From positions 10,501-74,500 of the forward strand of contig CAJTRL010000010.1 of assembly GCA_910578715.1 (NCBI GenBank): DNA of 64,000 bases, written 5' to 3'. Shown here in pieces: positions 35,596 through 44,645 of the stretch. The notes beneath the pieces are model-generated. The model made no database searches, was not told where the DNA came from, and was given only the letters and a program-made list of their open reading frames with translations. The DNA comes from an uncultured Lachnospiraceae bacterium (GTDB taxonomy: Bacteria; Bacillota; Clostridia; Lachnospirales; Lachnospiraceae). The stretch's first letter is position 1; the number at the start of each line of letters is the position of its first letter. A program made the position numbers and the translations under genes.

Positions 35596-36174
35596 ATGTC
35601 AAGACCACAGTCAAAAAAAGATTTACTTATCGCAGCAACACAAAATTACGAGGAATTAAACGCTTTTATCGCGTCCATGACGGAGAAAGAGCTTGAAATG
35701 CCCTTCGATTTTACCAAAATGAAAGCAAAGAGCGAAGCTCACTGGGCCAGGGATAAAAATCTGCGCGACGTGCTGATTCACCTCTATGAATGGCACAGGC
35801 TTCTGCTCGACTGGGTTCATACCAACCTGAAGGAGGAAGAACAGACTCCCGGCGAAGGAAATGCCGCCCGTGAATACATGCCGTTTCTTCCGGCACCTTA
35901 CAACTGGAAGACTTACGGCGCAATGAATGCGGAATTTTGGAAAAAGCACCAGAACACTCCGTTAGAAGACGCTAAAAAAATGCTGGAAGGCTCTCACAGG
36001 GAAGTAATGGCGCTTGCGGAAACGTTTTCCAACGAAGAACTATTTAACAGGGGTGCATTCCCCTGGGTTGGAAATAATGCGCTGGGCTCTTATTTTGTGT
36101 CAAGTACTTCCAGTCATTATGCCTGGGCGCTGAAAAAGCTCAAGGCGCACAGAAAGAACTGCAAAGAGCTGTAA
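35596..36174 (+). CDS. ClbS/DfsB family four-helix-bundle protein
   Basis: Protein of 192 residues with the DinB-like pattern of the ClbS/DfsB (DUF1706) family: MSRPQSKKDLLIAATQNYEEL, NLRDVLIHLYEWHRLLLDW, the FLPAPYNWKTYGAMN segment and TSSHYAWALKKLK. ClbS protects colibactin producers and related proteins are implicated in protection from DNA-damaging compounds, but most members are of unknown role. Probably controlled by the preceding WYL regulator; AAAGGGGA site. Confidence 0.85.
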   Translation: MSRPQSKKDLLIAATQNYEELNAFIASMTEKELEMPFDFTKMKAKSEAHWARDKNLRDVLIHLYEWHRLLLDWVHTNLKEEEQTPGEGNAAREYMPFLPAPYNWKTYGAMNAEFWKKHQNTPLEDAKKMLEGSHREVMALAETFSNEELFNRGAFPWVGNNALGSYFVSSTSSHYAWALKKLKAHRKNCKEL

Positions 36175-36200
36175 CCGTCCAAAAATCATCACAAGGAGGC

Positions 36201-36230
36201 TTGACAAATTCAGCGTTTTTTTGATATTAT
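36201..36230 (+). promoter_or_regulatory. Vegetative promoter for the opp operon
   Basis: TTGACA (36201-36206), 18-base spacer, TATTAT (36225-36230). About 170 bases of leader follow, including a GGCGTTGC/GTAGCGCC hairpin near 36252-36273 and a T-rich run. Confidence 0.8.
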
Positions 36231-36406
36231 AAGAAAGTCGTGGAAGGGACAATGGCGTTGCTTTGATGTAGCGCCGACGTTCTTTTCTTTTTCATACTTC
36301 TTTATAGGTATCTTTAAATGAATATTTCCGAGATATTTAATATTGTAAAGACATTATGGAAAGCCCGGCACGAGCTTTCTATTTTATTCAAAAAGGAGAC
36401 TTTAGC

Positions 36407-37324
36407 ATGGTAAAGTATATTGCAAAACGAATACTACTTGCGATTGTAACAATCTGGGCGGTAGGTACGCTTACCTTTTTCCTGATGAATATGGTTCCGG
36501 GCGGGCCGTTCCTTTCGGAAAAAGCAATCAGCCCCCAGGCGACGGCGGCGCTGGAGGCCAAATATGGTCTGGATAAGCCGCTGGGACAGCAATATCTGAC
36601 TTATATGTCGGACGCTCTGCATGGAGATTTCGGCGACAGTCTGAAGCAGAGAGGGCGTACCGTCATGTCGATTATCGCAATGAAGTTTCCTGTTTCGGCA
36701 AGGGTCGGCGGCATTTCCGTATTGGTGGCGTTATGTGTCGGCATTCCGCTCGGCTGTATCGCGGCCTTAAAGCGCGGGAAATTTTTGGACAGTCTGCTCA
36801 GCGTCGTTTCCACCTGCGGTATTGCGGTTCCGAGTTTCGTTATCTGTACGTTGCTGATGTATGTTTTCGGCGTCAATCTGAAACTTCTCCCGACGATGGG
36901 ACTGGCGAGCTGGAAGCATTATATTATGCCGGTCATTGCGCTTTCTTTTTATCCTACCGCTTATATTATGAGACTGATGCGCTCCTCCATGCTGGATGTG
37001 CTGGAACAGGATTATATGCGCACGGCGAAAGCCAAAGGCGTAGCGGGTTTCTGGATTCTTTTTAAACATGCCCTTAGAAATGCAATCCTTCCGGTCGTTA
37101 CATATGTCGGCCCGATGTTGGCTTATACGGTAACGGGAAGTTTTGTTGTGGAAAAGATTTTCGTTATTCCGGGACTTGGCGGAGAGTTCATCAGCGCCAT
37201 CAGCGGAAGAGATTATACATTAATCATGGGGACGACCATTTTCCTTGCAACGCTGATTATTATCATGAACGTTGTTGTGGATATTGTTTATAAGCTGGTA
37301 GACCCTCGTATTAAATTGAAATAA
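36407..37324 (+). CDS. oppB: Oligopeptide ABC transporter permease OppB
   Basis: Permease of 305 residues with six helices, N-terminal MVKYIAKRILLAIVTIWAVG and the EAA loop (DYMRTAKAKGVAGFWILFKHALRNA), as in OppB/DppB. ATG 36407 is chosen for AAAAGGAGA just upstream; the frame is open 51 bases further. First gene of oppBCDFA, which imports short peptides using the lipoprotein OppA. Confidence 0.95.
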   Translation: MVKYIAKRILLAIVTIWAVGTLTFFLMNMVPGGPFLSEKAISPQATAALEAKYGLDKPLGQQYLTYMSDALHGDFGDSLKQRGRTVMSIIAMKFPVSARVGGISVLVALCVGIPLGCIAALKRGKFLDSLLSVVSTCGIAVPSFVICTLLMYVFGVNLKLLPTMGLASWKHYIMPVIALSFYPTAYIMRLMRSSMLDVLEQDYMRTAKAKGVAGFWILFKHALRNAILPVVTYVGPMLAYTVTGSFVVEKIFVIPGLGGEFISAISGRDYTLIMGTTIFLATLIIIMNVVVDIVYKLVDPRIKLK

Positions 37325-37335
37325 GGAGCGGACAT

Positions 37336-38382
37336 ATGAAGCAGAATCCATTGAGTTTTCAGTTAAAGCTAAATCCGGAGGATTTTCTTCCGGCTACCGA
37401 AGAGGAAAAGCAGAGCCAGATTATCATGCGTGAGAGTGTCAGCTTCTGGAAGGATGGCATGCGGCGTCTGGTAAAAAATAAAGTGGCGATGGTGAGTCTT
37501 GTCGTGATTGTTCTGGTTATGATATTCTCCTTTATCGTTCCGGCTTTTTATCCTTACAGTTATAAGGAGCAGATTAAAGGCGCGAACCATCTTGGGCCGA
37601 TGGAATATTCCGAAGAGGAACAGGCGCGGATTGATGCGGGCGAAAAAGTGTTCCCCCATGTTTTCGGAACGGATAATCTGGGGCGCGACTATGCGATTCG
37701 TGTCATGATGGGAAGCCGTATTTCCCTGATGGTAGGTCTGATTGCGACGGCAATCATTCTGGTTATCGGTTCCCTGTACGGTTCCATCGCGGCATTTTTT
37801 GGCGGATGGGTCGATTTGATTATGATGCGTATCGTGGATATCATTTATACGATACCCGATATCCTGTTGATTGTGCTTTTGTCCTTTGCGTTAAAGGCGC
37901 CTCTCGACAATCTGAAAACGGTGCCGGGATTTGGATGGGTCGGTACGGTGGGCGATAACCTGATTAGTATTTTCATCGTGTTTGCGCTTCTTTACTGGGT
38001 CGGCATGGCGCGTATGGTCAGAAGCCAGATTCTGACATTGAAAGAGAGCGAATACGTTACCGCGGCGAGAGCGCTCGGCGTCGGCAACGGCAAGATTATC
38101 AGAAAGCATCTTCTGACAAACTGTATCGGTACGCTGATTGTTACGACGACGTTACAGATTCCGTCTTCCATTTTTACGGAAAGTTTCTTAAGTTTCCTGG
38201 GAATGGGCGTGGCGGTTCCGCTTCCTTCCCTCGGAAGTCTTGCGAGCGCTGCCTTAAACGGCATCAATACTTATCCGCATCTGCTGTTTATTCCGGCGGC
38301 GTTAATCAGTTTGATTATTTTGAGCTTTAACCTGTTCGGAGACGGACTCAGAGATGCGTTTGACCCGAAATTAAAACATTAG
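37336..38382 (+). CDS. oppC: Oligopeptide ABC transporter permease OppC
   Basis: Permease of 348 residues with an N-terminal cytoplasmic extension (about 50 residues), six helices, and the EAA loop ESEYVTAARALGVGNGKII followed by RKHLLTNCIGTLIV. The extracellular loop after helix 1 (about 70-110) is typical of OppC. Starts 11 bases after oppB with AAGGAG. Confidence 0.95.
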   Translation: MKQNPLSFQLKLNPEDFLPATEEEKQSQIIMRESVSFWKDGMRRLVKNKVAMVSLVVIVLVMIFSFIVPAFYPYSYKEQIKGANHLGPMEYSEEEQARIDAGEKVFPHVFGTDNLGRDYAIRVMMGSRISLMVGLIATAIILVIGSLYGSIAAFFGGWVDLIMMRIVDIIYTIPDILLIVLLSFALKAPLDNLKTVPGFGWVGTVGDNLISIFIVFALLYWVGMARMVRSQILTLKESEYVTAARALGVGNGKIIRKHLLTNCIGTLIVTTTLQIPSSIFTESFLSFLGMGVAVPLPSLGSLASAALNGINTYPHLLFIPAALISLIILSFNLFGDGLRDAFDPKLKH

Positions 38383-38398
38383 GAAAGGCGGTAAAAAC

Positions 38399-39400
38399 AT
38401 GGCAGAATATCTCGTTGATATACAAAACGAACGGCTTTCTTTCTTTACTCCAGTAGGGGAAGTGAAAGCATTGAACGATGTTTCCATCCGCTTAAAGGAA
38501 GGCGAAGTGCTCGGCATCGTGGGCGAAAGCGGTTCCGGTAAATCCGTAACGGCTTACAGCCTGATGGGACTGACCGCCCATCCGGGAAAACTGGTCGGCG
38601 GGAGCCTGTATTTTAACGGGCACCAGATTGAAACGATGTCGGAAAAGGATATGCGGAAAATCCGGGGAAACGAAATTTCCATTATTTTCCAGGACCCGAT
38701 GACGAGCTTAAATCCTGTTTATACAATCGGCAACCAGATTATGGAAGCGATTCTGCTTCATACGGATAAAAACAAAGCTCAGGCGAAAGAGCGGGCCAAA
38801 GAGCTGTTAGAGCTGGTCGGCATCAATGAGCCGGAAAAGAGATTAAAACAGCATCCGCACGAATTGTCCGGCGGTATGCGCCAGAGGGTCATGATTGCGA
38901 TTGCGCTCGCCTGTGAGCCGAAGCTGCTGATTGCGGATGAGCCGACGACGGCGCTGGATGTGACAATTCAGGCGCAGATTCTGGAACTGATGATGGAATT
39001 AAAAGATAAACTGGGAATGGCAATCATCATGATTACGCATGACCTCGGCGTTGTAGCGAGCATGTGTGAGCGGATTGCAGTCATGTATGCGGGTAAAATC
39101 GTGGAATACGGTACGGCGGAAGATATTTTTTACAATCCGAGGCACCAGTATACAAAAGGGCTGATTCGCTCCATTCCGAGACTGGACACGAAAGAACATG
39201 AAAGGCTGGTTCCGATTGAAGGAACGCCGGTCGATTTGCTGAATCCGCCGAAGGGCTGTCCTTTTGCCCCGAGATGCGATGCATGTATGAAAATTTGTCT
39301 GAGAGAAATGCCTCCCGTAACCAGTTTCAACGATATTCATTATACCCAGTGCTGGCTGAACCAGAAGGAGGAAATGGAGAAAGGAGCCGCAAATGAGTGA
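38399..39400 (+). CDS. oppD: Oligopeptide ABC transporter ATPase OppD
   Basis: ATPase of 333 residues: Walker A GESGSGKS, Q-loop FQDPMTSLNP, signature LSGGMRQRVMIA, Walker B LLIADEPTTALD, and the Opp/Dpp-type C-terminal cysteine cluster (GCPFAPRCDACMKIC) that in relatives can bind an iron-sulfur cluster. Overlaps oppF by 8 bases. Confidence 0.95.
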   Translation: MAEYLVDIQNERLSFFTPVGEVKALNDVSIRLKEGEVLGIVGESGSGKSVTAYSLMGLTAHPGKLVGGSLYFNGHQIETMSEKDMRKIRGNEISIIFQDPMTSLNPVYTIGNQIMEAILLHTDKNKAQAKERAKELLELVGINEPEKRLKQHPHELSGGMRQRVMIAIALACEPKLLIADEPTTALDVTIQAQILELMMELKDKLGMAIIMITHDLGVVASMCERIAVMYAGKIVEYGTAEDIFYNPRHQYTKGLIRSIPRLDTKEHERLVPIEGTPVDLLNPPKGCPFAPRCDACMKICLREMPPVTSFNDIHYTQCWLNQKEEMEKGAANE

Positions 39401-40382
39401 GAAATTAGTACAGGTTGAGCATTTATACCAGTATTTTCCGGCGGGTGGTATTGGAAAATACAAGAAGTACATTCAGGCGGTGGACGATGTTTCTTTCGAT
39501 ATTTACAAAGGAGAAACGCTCGGACTGGTAGGTGAGTCCGGCTGCGGCAAAACGACGACGGGACGTACTCTGCTGCGTTTGTATGAGCCGACGGGGGGGC
39601 GCTTTGTTTATGACAATGACGTCATATTCGATGTGGAGAAAAAGCAGTATGCCAAAATGCTTCCTTACCGGAAAAAGATGCAGATTGTTTTCCAGGACCC
39701 GTATGCCAGCCTCGACCCCCGTATGACGATTGGCGATATCGTCGGGGAAGCCATCGATACGCATAAGATGGCGGCCGATAAAAAGGAAAGATATGACATT
39801 ATTATAGAGATGCTGCAGCGCGTCGGATTAAACTCCGAGCATGCGAACCGTTATCCCCACGAGTTTTCCGGCGGGCAGAGACAGCGTGTTGGCATTGCGA
39901 GAGCGCTTGCGGTAAGGCCGGAGTTCATCGTCTGCGATGAACCGATTTCGGCGCTGGATGTGTCCATTCAGGCACAGGTTATCAATATGTTTGAGGATTT
40001 ACAGGCGGAAATGGGGCTGACCTATCTGTTTATCGCCCATGACCTTTCTGCGGTAAAACATATTTCCAACAGAATCGGCGTTATGTATCTTGGCAAAATG
40101 GTGGAACTCGCCGACAGCTATGAGCTGATTACGAGGCCGCTGCACCCTTATACGAAGAGCCTGATTTCCGCGATTCCGATTGCGGACCCGAAAACGGCGA
40201 AGGAGAGCCAGCGTATCGTGCTGGAAGGGGACGTGCCGAGCCCGTTGAATCCGCCTTCCGGATGCCGGTTCCGCACGAGGTGTCCTTATGCGGATGAAAG
40301 ATGCGCAGAGGAAGTTCCGGAATGGCGTGAACTGGAAAAAGGACATTTTGCGGCATGCCATCATATTGACAAGTGTAATTAA
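39393..40382 (+). CDS. oppF: Oligopeptide ABC transporter ATPase OppF
   Basis: ATPase of 329 residues, partner of OppD: Walker A GESGCGKTT, FQDPYASLDPRMT, signature SGGQRQRVGIARAL, Walker B FIVCDEPISALD, C-terminal CRFRTRCPYADERC cluster. Starts inside the end of oppD. Confidence 0.95.
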   Translation: MSEKLVQVEHLYQYFPAGGIGKYKKYIQAVDDVSFDIYKGETLGLVGESGCGKTTTGRTLLRLYEPTGGRFVYDNDVIFDVEKKQYAKMLPYRKKMQIVFQDPYASLDPRMTIGDIVGEAIDTHKMAADKKERYDIIIEMLQRVGLNSEHANRYPHEFSGGQRQRVGIARALAVRPEFIVCDEPISALDVSIQAQVINMFEDLQAEMGLTYLFIAHDLSAVKHISNRIGVMYLGKMVELADSYELITRPLHPYTKSLISAIPIADPKTAKESQRIVLEGDVPSPLNPPSGCRFRTRCPYADERCAEEVPEWRELEKGHFAACHHIDKCN

Positions 40383-40458
40383 ATGTGGTAAACCGATATA
40401 GGCGGTGATAATTCACAGTCTGTATTGTTTTATAAATTTTATAAGAGGAGGAACGATT

Positions 40459-42201
40459 ATGAAAAAAAGAGTAATCGCGCTCTTACTGGCGGCTACGATG
40501 GTTGTTGGCCTGACAGCCTGCGGCGGCGGTGACAGCAATAATGCACCGGCAGCAGACAATACGCAGACCACGGACAATACGGCGACAGACGGAGCAACAA
40601 CAGACACACAGACAACCGACACAACTGCAGACACAAACACAGACGCGGCAGCAGATACAACAACGGGTGGAAACAAAATTCTTTCCGTTCAGGTAGGCCC
40701 TGACCCCGAGACAATCGACCCTGCGCTGAACAGTGCGGTAGACGGCGGTAACATGTTACTGCACTCCTATGAGTGTCTTTTAACAGTAGACCAGGAAGGC
40801 AAACTTGCTCCCGGCCAGGCTGAGACATGGGAAACAAGCGATGACGGTCTTACATGGACATTCCATTTAAGAGACGGCCTGAAATGGTCCGACGGTTCCG
40901 ATTTAACGGCGAACGATTTCGTTTACAGCTGGAAGAGAGTATGCGACCCGATGGTAGCGGCTCCTTATGCTGAGACAGTTCTCGGTATGGTAGAAGGTTA
41001 CGCGGATGCAGTTGCGGGTAATCTGGATGCGCTCCAGGTAGCGGCGCCGGATGACAAAACACTGGTTGTTACATTATCCAGTCCCTGTTCTTTCTTCGGC
41101 AGCCTTGCGGCATTTGCAACTCTGAGCCCTGTTCAGCAGGCGACGGTAGAAGCGAACGGCGACGCATGGGCAACCGCAGCAGAAACCTATATCTGTAACG
41201 GACCTTTCTACATTTCAGAGTGGGTACCCGGTTCTTATATCATGATGAGCAAGAACCCGAACTACTGGAATGCGGACGCAATCAAACTGGACGGCATCAA
41301 ATGGAACCTGATTGAGGATTCCAATGCGGCTTACAGCGCATACCAGACAGGTGAAGTCCTGATGATTAAAGACGTTCCGACGGAAGAAATTCCTTCCCTT
41401 TCCGGAAACTCCGATTTCTATGTAGACCCGATTATCGGTACTTACTATCTGAGTGTAAATACACAGAGAGAGGCTTTCAGCGATGCGAGAGTTCGTAAAG
41501 CGTTAAGCCTTGCAATTGACCGTGAATATGTTGCAAACACGCTGATGCAGGGAACTTATTCTCCGGCAAGCAACTTCATGGGCCCCGGCTGGATTGATAC
41601 GGACGGAAGCCAGTTCATCGACAATGCAAACGGCGGTCAGCCTTATATCGATACGACAAATCATGAAGCAAACGTGGAAGAAGCTAAGAAACTGATGGAA
41701 GAAGCCGGTTATCCGAACGGCGAGGGATTCCCGTCCATTACCTATTCCACAAATGACGCAGGCTACCACAAAGTAGTTGCTGAGTACTTACAGCAGGCAT
41801 GGGCTGAGCTCGGTATCGACCTTCAGGTAGAAATCGTTGAGTGGGCGAGCTTCACACCGATGAGACGTAACGGCGATTATGACTCCGCTCGTAACGGCTG
41901 GGTAGGAGATTACAGCGACCCTTCCAATATGTTAGACCTGCTTTATTCTTCCAACGGTAACAACGACGGTAAGTTCAATAATGCAGAATACGATGCGGCA
42001 ATGGATATTTCCAGAACAACGCTGGATGCGGCGGAACGTTCCGAGGCTCTTCACAAAGCAGAAGATATCCTGATGGAAGAGGCTGGATGTATTCCGGTAG
42101 CTTACTACAATGACTTCTGGTTACAGAGCGATAAGATTACAGGTTCCTGGCATTCACCTTACGGCTACTGGTTCTTCATGTACGCGGATATCGCTGAATA
42201 A
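40459..42201 (+). CDS. oppA: Oligopeptide-binding lipoprotein OppA
   Basis: SBP family 5 lipoprotein of 580 residues. Signal peptide with lipobox LTAC, then a Thr/Asp/Ala-rich linker of about 45 residues, then the domain starting SVQVGPDPETIDPALN; typical WTFHLRDGLKWSDGS and YSWKR motifs. ATG 40459 follows AGAGGAGGA. Codon choice is shifted to TAC, AAC and GGT compared with neighbours, consistent with high expression. Last gene of the operon, with a terminator behind it. Confidence 0.95.
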   Translation: MKKRVIALLLAATMVVGLTACGGGDSNNAPAADNTQTTDNTATDGATTDTQTTDTTADTNTDAAADTTTGGNKILSVQVGPDPETIDPALNSAVDGGNMLLHSYECLLTVDQEGKLAPGQAETWETSDDGLTWTFHLRDGLKWSDGSDLTANDFVYSWKRVCDPMVAAPYAETVLGMVEGYADAVAGNLDALQVAAPDDKTLVVTLSSPCSFFGSLAAFATLSPVQQATVEANGDAWATAAETYICNGPFYISEWVPGSYIMMSKNPNYWNADAIKLDGIKWNLIEDSNAAYSAYQTGEVLMIKDVPTEEIPSLSGNSDFYVDPIIGTYYLSVNTQREAFSDARVRKALSLAIDREYVANTLMQGTYSPASNFMGPGWIDTDGSQFIDNANGGQPYIDTTNHEANVEEAKKLMEEAGYPNGEGFPSITYSTNDAGYHKVVAEYLQQAWAELGIDLQVEIVEWASFTPMRRNGDYDSARNGWVGDYSDPSNMLDLLYSSNGNNDGKFNNAEYDAAMDISRTTLDAAERSEALHKAEDILMEEAGCIPVAYYNDFWLQSDKITGSWHSPYGYWFFMYADIAE

Positions 42202-42257
42202 GCGGAATTACGCGGTACGGACTGAATCCGTAAAGATTGTATCATAAATGATAATAG

Positions 42258-42295
42258 AGAGCAGATACGGTAGTGATACTGTATCTGCTCTTTTT
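42258..42295 (+). terminator. Terminator of the opp operon
   Basis: AGAGCAGATAC / GTATCTGCTCT with inner GGTA-GTGA-TACT (one G-T wobble), 15-bp stem overall, then TTTTTATATA. Confidence 0.92.
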
Positions 42296-42524
42296 ATATA
42301 TAATTGCCTGTTAGTCAGGGAGAAGCAGGGTTACTTGGAGATGCCCTTGAAGAGCGTCAGTGCTTGGCGAGGTTTTTACGGGCCTGGCATCTGCTACTGC
42401 TTTTCACGGAGCGGAAGCGTGCTCTCACAGGGATTCTATGCACCCTCTTGGTAAGAAGTCAGGTTTGCCATCAGGCAAACCATACTTAAATGGTCGTTTC
42501 TGCATAGTTTCTGAAATATACTGC
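42296..42524. other. Gene-free leader region with short inverted repeats
   Basis: No gene seen. Contains AGATGCC (42339-42345) with GGCATCT (42386-42392) and a perfect hairpin GGTTTGCC-ATCA-GGCAAACC (42462-42481). CGGAGCG-G-AAGCGTGC at 42406-42422 resembles CGGAGCG-A-AAGCGTGC in the cruciform element near 30.3 kb, so it may be a decayed relative. Confidence 0.4.
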
Positions 42525-42554
42525 TTAGAATGCCTTGTCAAATTATCCTATAAT
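42525..42554 (+). promoter_or_regulatory. Candidate promoter of the LplB/YtcP/LplA-type operon
   Basis: TTAGAA (42525-42530), 18-base spacer, TATAAT (42549-42554), about 75 bases before the first gene. Confidence 0.55.
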
Positions 42555-42628
42555 AAAATCACGACTAGCGGAGAAATGTACAATATAAACAAAAACTGCT
42601 ATGTAATGTTAAAGGGAGGATGATTTTT

Positions 42629-43573
42629 ATGGCGAAAAGCAAGACGTCTGCATCGGTTCCAAAGGTGAAGACTACATGGAAAAATGCTTTTAAGCGCGAC
42701 TGGCAGCTTTATATGTTGCTGCTGATACCGCTGGCGCTGGTATTCCTGTTCAGTTATGCCGCATATCCGGGTCTGCGGATGGTATTTATGAACTACAAGC
42801 CGGCGAAGGGTTATGCGGGAAGCGAGTGGGTAGGGCTTGATATTTTCAGAAAAATATTCAAGGACGCCGATTTCCTGCGTGCGCTGCGGAACTCACTTGT
42901 ATTTAACTTCCTTGATTTAATTGTGGGAACTCCGATACCGATTCTGCTGGCGCTTTTGCTCAATGAGCTGCGCTATCCGAAGTTTAAGAAAGTGTCCCAG
43001 ACGATTCTGTATCTGCCGCATTTCCTGTCATGGGCAATCATCGGAAGCGTTGCTTATCAGCTTTTTAAACCGAGCAGCGGTCTGATTAATATTCTGATTA
43101 TGAATATGGGCGGGGAATCCGTTCCCTTTATTACCGAAAAATGGCACTGGGCCGTTACTTATCTGCTCGTCGGCGTATGGCAGACGATGGGATGGGGAAC
43201 CATCATGTATCTGGCCGGCATTACAAGTATCAGCGGTGAACTTTACGAGGCGGCCATGATAGACGGCGCCGGAAGATGGAAAAGAATGTGGCATATCACA
43301 CTGCCCGGTATCAAACCGACAATCATCACACTGCTGATTATCAATCTGGGCCGTGTTATGAACAGTAATTACGAACGTCTGGCGGTATTCGGAAATTCAC
43401 AGGTAAGGGATTTCCAGTATCAGCTCGCAATCTACATATATGAAAAAGGTCTTGGCAATCTGCAGTTCTCTATGGCGACTGCGGTAGGTCTTTTCCAGTC
43501 CGTAATCGGCGTTATACTGGTGCTTCTTGCTGATAAGTTCGCCAAACTGCTTGGCGAAGAAGGCTTGCTGTAA
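42629..43573 (+). CDS. Carbohydrate ABC permease, LplB/YteP type
   Basis: Permease of 314 residues with six helices and the EAA loop GELYEAAMIDGAGRWKRMWHITLPGI. The start MVFMNYKPAKGYAGSEWVGL-type loop and size match LplB/YteP. ATG 42629 is preferred over 42620 because AAAGGGAGGA ends at 42620. YteP-type systems in Bacillus import rhamnogalacturonan oligosaccharides, which fits the RG-I genes a few kb downstream (inference). Confidence 0.9.
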   Translation: MAKSKTSASVPKVKTTWKNAFKRDWQLYMLLLIPLALVFLFSYAAYPGLRMVFMNYKPAKGYAGSEWVGLDIFRKIFKDADFLRALRNSLVFNFLDLIVGTPIPILLALLLNELRYPKFKKVSQTILYLPHFLSWAIIGSVAYQLFKPSSGLINILIMNMGGESVPFITEKWHWAVTYLLVGVWQTMGWGTIMYLAGITSISGELYEAAMIDGAGRWKRMWHITLPGIKPTIITLLIINLGRVMNSNYERLAVFGNSQVRDFQYQLAIYIYEKGLGNLQFSMATAVGLFQSVIGVILVLLADKFAKLLGEEGLL

Positions 43574-43586
43574 AGGAGGGATGGAG

Positions 43587-44510
43587 ATGGCTAAGAATAA
43601 AGATATCAATACCGAAGAAGTAACACCCGATGGCAGCCGGGCCATTAATAAGTTTCGTTTCAGCGATGCGCTGATTATGATTGTACTTGGGCTTTTATGC
43701 CTGACCTGTATTCTGCCCTTTATCTATCTTGCTGCGAAATCCATTTCCAGCAACAATGCGGTTCTGGCGAAGCAGGTATATCTGATACCGAAAGATATCA
43801 CACTGGATGCGTATGTATCCTTGTTTAAAGACGGTTCAATGGTAAGAGCCATGGGATACAGCGTAGTTGTTACGGCGATATTCACGGCGCTTGGTATGAT
43901 TGCATGTACCTGTGCGGCATATCCGTTATCCAAGAAAAGGCTGAAGGGTAAAAAGGCGTTTACGTTTCTTTTGATGGTACCCATGTATTTTACGGCGGGT
44001 CTGATTCCTTCCTATCTGCTGTTCAAGGATATGAAACTCCTCGATACGATGTGGGTACTGATTTGGCCTCTGATTTATTCGCCCTACAATATGCTGATTA
44101 TGAAAACATATCTGCAATCGACCATACCGGACAGCCTCGAAGAATCGGCGTTTCTGGACGGCGCATCCAATCTGCAGATTTTGTGGCGAATCGTATTACC
44201 TTTATCTAAGCCGATTATCGCGACATTGTCCCTGTTCTATGCGGTAGGACGATGGAACGCATATGCAGATAACCAGTATTATATCAGAAGCGATAATCTG
44301 AAAATGGTTCAGTATAAACTGTATCAGATGGTTGCTTCCGCAACAGAAGCGCAGACGACGACGCTTTCGGAAGCGGCGGCCGTAACGAGTACGCCGGAAG
44401 TGCTCCAGGCAGCGTCCATCATGTTCGTTACGATACCGATTATCATCATCTATCCTTTCCTGCAGAAATACTTTGTAAAAGGTGCGATGGTCGGAGCGGT
44501 CAAGGGTTAA
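43587..44510 (+). CDS. Carbohydrate ABC permease, YtcP/YesQ type
   Basis: Permease of 307 residues, second subunit: six helices, EAA loop PDSLEESAFLDGASNLQILWRIVLPLSKP. ATG 43587 follows AAAGGAGG by 7 bases. No ATPase gene is in this operon; such importers normally share a MsmK/MsmX-type ATPase encoded elsewhere. The stop codon is part of a hairpin. Confidence 0.9.
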   Translation: MAKNKDINTEEVTPDGSRAINKFRFSDALIMIVLGLLCLTCILPFIYLAAKSISSNNAVLAKQVYLIPKDITLDAYVSLFKDGSMVRAMGYSVVVTAIFTALGMIACTCAAYPLSKKRLKGKKAFTFLLMVPMYFTAGLIPSYLLFKDMKLLDTMWVLIWPLIYSPYNMLIMKTYLQSTIPDSLEESAFLDGASNLQILWRIVLPLSKPIIATLSLFYAVGRWNAYADNQYYIRSDNLKMVQYKLYQMVASATEAQTTTLSEAAAVTSTPEVLQAASIMFVTIPIIIIYPFLQKYFVKGAMVGAVKG

Positions 44511-44553
44511 AAATCGAAGATTTTTAACGGCAAGTTTGGGCACCGCCCAAACT
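44506..44553 (+). repeat. Two consecutive triloop hairpins between permease and binding-protein genes
   Basis: GTTAAAAATC-GAA-GATTTTTAAC (44506-44528, including the stop codon) and AAGTTTGGGC-ACC-GCCCAAACTT-like stem (44533-44553). No U-tract follows the second. Such stems upstream of a binding-protein gene can protect mRNA ends and allow its higher expression (inference). Confidence 0.7.
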
Positions 44554-44645
44554 CGCGGGTTGTGGAATGATAACAATATTGATAGTCCTCCGCGTCAGGC
44601 GGTTGAACTATACATCAAATTCTATTTTGAAAAGGAGGAAATATT

